This document shows, piece after piece, positions 61,513 through 64,000 of a stretch of 64,000 bases of DNA (its first letter is position 1; each line of letters begins with the position of its first letter). The notes under the pieces were generated by a model. The model was not told the origin of the DNA. It did no database searches and worked only from the letters and a program-made list of their open reading frames with translations. Origin of the DNA: an uncultured Sphingomonadaceae bacterium (GTDB lineage Bacteria; Pseudomonadota; Alphaproteobacteria; Sphingomonadales; Sphingomonadaceae); the NCBI GenBank assembly GCA_947501695.1, contig CANMWO010000003.1, positions 459,001 to 523,000 on the forward strand, read 5' to 3'. The position numbers were made by a program, and so were the translations under genes.

Positions 61513-61602
61513 GGAGTCGTGGCAGAGTGGTCGATCGCGCACGCTTGGAAAGCGTGTATAGGGTTAAACCTATCGAGGGTTCGAATCCCTCCGACTCCGC
61601 CA
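61513..61602 (+). tRNA. tRNA-Ser (anticodon GGA)
   Basis: A complete cloverleaf of 90 nt. The acceptor stem GGAGTCG pairs with CGACTCC, discriminator G, and CCA is encoded (61600-61602). The anticodon stem CACGC/GCGTG encloses TTGGAAA with anticodon GGA (61547-61549). A long variable arm (TATAGG/CCTATC), as in serine tRNAs, and the T-arm GAGGGTTCGAATCCCTC complete it. It reads UCC and UCU codons. It stands alone and is the boundary before the H-NOX region. Confidence 0.97.
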
Positions 61603-61775
61603 TTTTTCTAAAAAACCGACAAAAAATTTTGTGTTTGAAAAAACAGTCCTTCACCTTGTCCTAACTAGATGCTTGCTGGGCAAGCGGCTATAAATCTAGA
61701 TTTTGACGTTACAAGCGCAGTTAAACTACAAGGACTTTTGGTGTCTCATCTCGATCAGCTAAGATACCCAGCCAG

Positions 61776-63170
61776 CTAAGAGGCCCAGCGTTCAATTTTT
61801 CGGTAGAGCGTTGAAGGACTGAGTTTTAGTGCTCTCGCTGCGGCCGGCACATTCCCGTCTTCGCGGGTTAGGGCGCGATCGACGACATAGCGTTCAACTT
61901 CCTCCATCGACATCTTGTCCAACGGATTTATACTAGGTCCGCCGGCCATTTTCTCTAGCTCATTGGGTTGATCGACAGCATTATTAACGTCCCTGGACAA
62001 AATTCCGATCATCTCCGCCGTCAGAACAGCACCTTCGTTCATCACTATCGAGCGTCTGATACGGTTCTGCAATTCGCGGACATTGCCTGGCCAGTCATAA
62101 GCGGCCAATGCCAGTGCTGCGTCACCGTCCAAACTCTGAAAGGATTTGTCTTCTTCTTCCGAAAAGCGGCGCAAAAACTCATTGGCGATCAGGGAAATAT
62201 CATGTCCACGATCACGAAGTGGAGGAATCTCAATAGGGATAACCGCCAACCGATAGAATAGATCTTCCCGAAACCGTCCTTCAGCTACTTCATGGGCCGG
62301 GTCTCTATTTGTTGCACAAACCACGCGCACATCGACCTGTTCAGTGTTTGAACTGCCCACTCGCTGAATGGTTCCAGTTTGTAGAAACCGGAGTAATTTT
62401 ACCTGGAGCTTAATGTCCATCTCGCAGATTTCGTCGAGAAACAGCGTCCCGCCGCTGGCTGCGAGAGCAGCCCCCACTCGATCCGAAGTGGCCCCGGTAA
62501 AGGATCCTTTCATATGACCAAAAATTTCGGACTCAAGCAAATCTGCGGGAATTGCACCACAGTTTATCGCAACAAACGGACCTTTTGCGCGCTTACCCTG
62601 CTTGTGCACCGCTTCTGCGGTAACTTCCTTGCCGGTCCCGCTTTCACCGGTAATGAAAATTGTCGCTTTGCTATCCGCAACATTTTCAATAGCTTTATAC
62701 AGAGCTTGCATTTGCGGCGATTTTCCGATGAATCCATGAAAATTCGTTCGGTCCCGAAGATGTTTAACCGCCCGGACTTCCTGAACCAGTTCACTTTTTT
62801 CACTCGCATTGCGAGCGGTTGTCATCAATCGTTCCGGGGCAATCGGCTTGACCAGAAAGTCGTATGCGCCAGCCTGCATCGCTTTGATCGCACGATTGAT
62901 AGATCCATCGGCCGTTACCACAATCACAGAACTATTTTGTAGATAAGCACTATTCTGTTGTAAAAGGTCCAGACCATCAATGTCAGGCAATTGAAGATCG
63001 AGAAGGATAATAGAATAGGGCTTTTTGGCAGATTGCAGCAATTGCAAGGCCGTTGCGCCGTCATCTGCAATATCTACTTCAAAACCCTCATTCTTAAGCT
63101 GCTCAGAATAGTTGAACGCAAGACTGGCCATATCTTCCACAACCAGCGCATGATGAACGGATTTGGACAT
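61776..63170 (-). CDS. Sigma-54-dependent response regulator, LuxO/NtrC type
   Basis: 464 aa from ATG 63170, which follows the H-NOX stop with a 1-bp overlap (TAATG). Receiver domain: acidic pair Glu12-Asp13 and phospho-acceptor Asp58 in ILLDLQLPDIDG. AAA+ domain: Walker A GESGTGKE (174-181), sigma-54 loop GSFTGA (222-227, a Ser in place of the usual first Ala), Walker B GTLFLDEI (241-248). The Fis-type HTH (about 440-464, NVPAAARALKLSPSTLYRKIERW) resembles LuxO. Upstream of the divergent lipoprotein gene two LuxO-like sites and a -24/-12 promoter are present. Confidence 0.9.
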   Translation of the reverse strand: MSKSVHHALVVEDMASLAFNYSEQLKNEGFEVDIADDGATALQLLQSAKKPYSIILLDLQLPDIDGLDLLQQNSAYLQNSSVIVVTADGSINRAIKAMQAGAYDFLVKPIAPERLMTTARNASEKSELVQEVRAVKHLRDRTNFHGFIGKSPQMQALYKAIENVADSKATIFITGESGTGKEVTAEAVHKQGKRAKGPFVAINCGAIPADLLESEIFGHMKGSFTGATSDRVGAALAASGGTLFLDEICEMDIKLQVKLLRFLQTGTIQRVGSSNTEQVDVRVVCATNRDPAHEVAEGRFREDLFYRLAVIPIEIPPLRDRGHDISLIANEFLRRFSEEEDKSFQSLDGDAALALAAYDWPGNVRELQNRIRRSIVMNEGAVLTAEMIGILSRDVNNAVDQPNELEKMAGGPSINPLDKMSMEEVERYVVDRALTREDGNVPAAARALKLSPSTLYRKIERWAS

Positions 63171-63718
63171 TATGCTGCCGCCGCACTCGGCGGTGCAATA
63201 ATGAACGATGCGCTGAAAGCGGGGGCGTCCCGTTCCCAGCTCACCTCGCGATTGTCGCCATAGTGGATCAAGCATTGTTCAATTAAACCAAAAGCAATTG
63301 CCGCCATTGGTCGATGGGACGAATAGCGCACGATCAATCTGTCACCTTTTTTTTCGGTGCTGACCTGCGGCGGTTGAGCATCTGGATATAGCGTGCATAC
63401 TTCGGTGTGAATATGTGGTCCGACATTGTCCAATAACTCCGACGCATTCTTGTAGCGTGACAGAATCTCGGGAAATAATATGATGAAGCGTGAGAATAGT
63501 GTTCGCCCAAATTGCCGGCTAAGTTCAGAAGCGTCAATCCCGCTGAGTTCGACTGCTGCCTCGATCATCTTGGCGGCATGGGCGGTGGGATAATTCCCTA
63601 CGCTCGTAAATGCACCATTATTGGGTAGATCCGCATTGACCAATACTTTGTCTGCGAATTCGGGCGAGACGGTCTCCTCCATAAACCGAACCAATTCTGT
63701 AAAAATCACGCCTTTCAT
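63170..63718 (-). CDS. H-NOX / heme NO-binding (HNOB) sensor protein
   Basis: 182-aa standalone H-NOX domain that binds NO (or O2) at heme b. The proximal histidine is His102 in LLDNVGPHIHTEVCTLYPD, exactly the canonical position. The heme-propionate motif YxSxR is Tyr132-Ser134-Arg136 (YSSHR), and Pro116 matches the conserved proline. The N-terminal MKGVIFTELVRFMEETVSPEFADKV and GAFTSVGNYP are family hallmarks. AGAGGA lies 7 bp before the start. It is translationally coupled to the sigma-54 regulator; no histidine kinase is in the window. Confidence 0.88.
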   Translation of the reverse strand: MKGVIFTELVRFMEETVSPEFADKVLVNADLPNNGAFTSVGNYPTAHAAKMIEAAVELSGIDASELSRQFGRTLFSRFIILFPEILSRYKNASELLDNVGPHIHTEVCTLYPDAQPPQVSTEKKGDRLIVRYSSHRPMAAIAFGLIEQCLIHYGDNREVSWERDAPAFSASFIIAPPSAAAA

Positions 63719-63762
63719 AGAAATATCCTCTTTTTGATAGCAGCTACCATAGCTCTCGATAG

Positions 63763-63797
63763 TTGCATTTTGCTAATATTCCGTTTGCATTTTGCAA
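63763..63797 (+). promoter_or_regulatory. Two LuxO-like enhancer sites (TTGCA-N3-TGCAA type)
   Basis: The right copy (63785-63797) is TTGCA-TTT-TGCAA, a perfect match to the published LuxO consensus TTGCAW3TGCAA. The left copy (63763-63775) is TTGCA-TTT-TGCTA with one change. The copies start 22 bp apart, close to two helical turns, as expected for a dimer-of-dimers on one face. They lie 65-100 bp upstream of the -24/-12 promoter at 63862, in normal enhancer range. Confidence 0.75.
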
Positions 63798-63861
63798 TTA
63801 ATGACAATTATTTATTGGATGAATTATTGTAACCCACTGATATAATAGAATATATTAATTC

Positions 63862-63877
63862 TGGCATATGATTTGCG
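63862..63877 (+). promoter_or_regulatory. Sigma-54 (-24/-12) promoter
   Basis: TGGCATATGATTTGCG matches the consensus TGGCAC-N5-TTGCA at all core positions: GG (63863-63864) and GC (63875-63876) are 10 bp apart and the T of TGG and the TT before GC are correct; C6 and the last A differ. Transcription should start near 63888, 25 bp before the lipoprotein ATG at 63913. It lies downstream of LuxO-like enhancer sites. Confidence 0.75.
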
Positions 63878-63912
63878 AAGTTGGGGGAAACCCATTGTCA
63901 GGATTTTGAAGA

Positions 63913-64000
63913 TGAATTTGTTTACCCGCCTTATCACATCGCTATCCGTAGTTTCGCTGCTGAGCGCTTGCGCGGCAGGTCCTGCGCCAAGCAATTTGTC
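63913..64000 (+). CDS. Lipoprotein, N-terminal fragment (runs off window)
   Basis: Only 29 codons are visible: MNLFTRLITSLSVVSLLSACAAG, a signal peptide with lipobox LLSAC (acylated Cys20), then PAPSNLS. The mature part is outside the window, so no function can be assigned. Polysaccharide-export (Wza-like) and efflux lipoproteins have similar openings. Its promoter region carries two LuxO-like sites and a -24/-12 promoter, linking it to the divergent H-NOX/regulator pair. Confidence 0.7.

Noticed and set aside
61403-61654. 83-aa frame over the tRNA-Ser gene
   Set aside because: It covers the tRNA on the other strand; the open frame arises from tRNA structure and is not a gene.

Overview
The window is a chromosomal segment of an alphaproteobacterium, most likely a sphingomonad (order Sphingomonadales) of the moderate-GC, often marine kind (Sphingorhabdus/Parasphingorhabdus-like). 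Evidence: mipZ, divK, mmcB, lptE, and the alphaproteobacterial DUF1491, DUF3572 and DUF3576 families; the dense cluster ppsR-maf-aroE-coaE-dnaQ with 4-8 bp stop/start overlaps; and the DUF4402 and double-retropepsin proteins common in this order. Genus is inferred, not shown. There are no rRNA genes, insertion sequences, phage genes or CRISPR arrays. One tRNA-Ser(GGA) is present.

Layout. 0-7.3 kb (+): ppsR, maf, aroE, coaE, dnaQ, then hpf and ptsN, a hotdog thioesterase, DUF1491, a SleB-type cell-wall hydrolase and mmcB. 7.3-12.5 kb: ankyrin protein, SCO lipoprotein, YcgN, YgjP-like protease, PBP1A and msrB. 12.7-23 kb: DUF4402 protein, the minus-strand run leuS-lptE-holA, a DUF3576 lipoprotein, an exported barrel-like protein, ThiE-like and YggS proteins, a CPA antiporter and pdeM. 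23-29.3 kb: trhO, a GST, two tandem double-domain aspartyl proteases and the Lhr-type helicase that usually sits beside pdeM. 29.3-32.7 kb: crotonase, MBL hydrolase, AI-2E permease, DUF1801.

32.7-36.7 kb is a sulfide/persulfide island: an ArsR/BigR-type repressor divergent from persulfide dioxygenase, two YeeE/YedE-type half-transporters and a SulP transporter, with a perfect 21-bp palindrome in the shared promoter region. 36.9-43 kb: pentapeptide-repeat protein, phosphomannomutase/phosphoglucomutase, membrane J-protein, mipZ and a secreted BNR-repeat protein resembling ulvan lyases. 43-52.3 kb: panC, Sel1 protein, a five-gene minus-strand operon (DUF3572, HAD, RidA, GDPD, FemAB-like), divK, rpmG, a GDT1-type transporter, dps, a double cold-shock protein and a short RNase D. 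52.4-56.1 kb: lptC-lptA-lptB-rpoN, the LPS-transport ATPase arm next to sigma-54. 56.1-61.4 kb: GNAT, DUF5818, SDR, alanine dehydrogenase and two tandem secreted cyclophilins.

61.5-64 kb is the most interesting part. Beyond tRNA-Ser lies a translationally coupled pair: an H-NOX heme/NO sensor protein (proximal His102 and the YxSxR heme motif are intact) and a LuxO/NtrC-type sigma-54 response regulator. Divergent from them a lipoprotein gene begins and runs off the window. Its upstream DNA holds two sites matching the LuxO-type consensus TTGCA-N3-TGCAA, spaced 22 bp apart, and a properly spaced -24/-12 sigma-54 promoter. This suggests a compact NO-sensing, RpoN-dependent switch, with rpoN itself 8 kb away.
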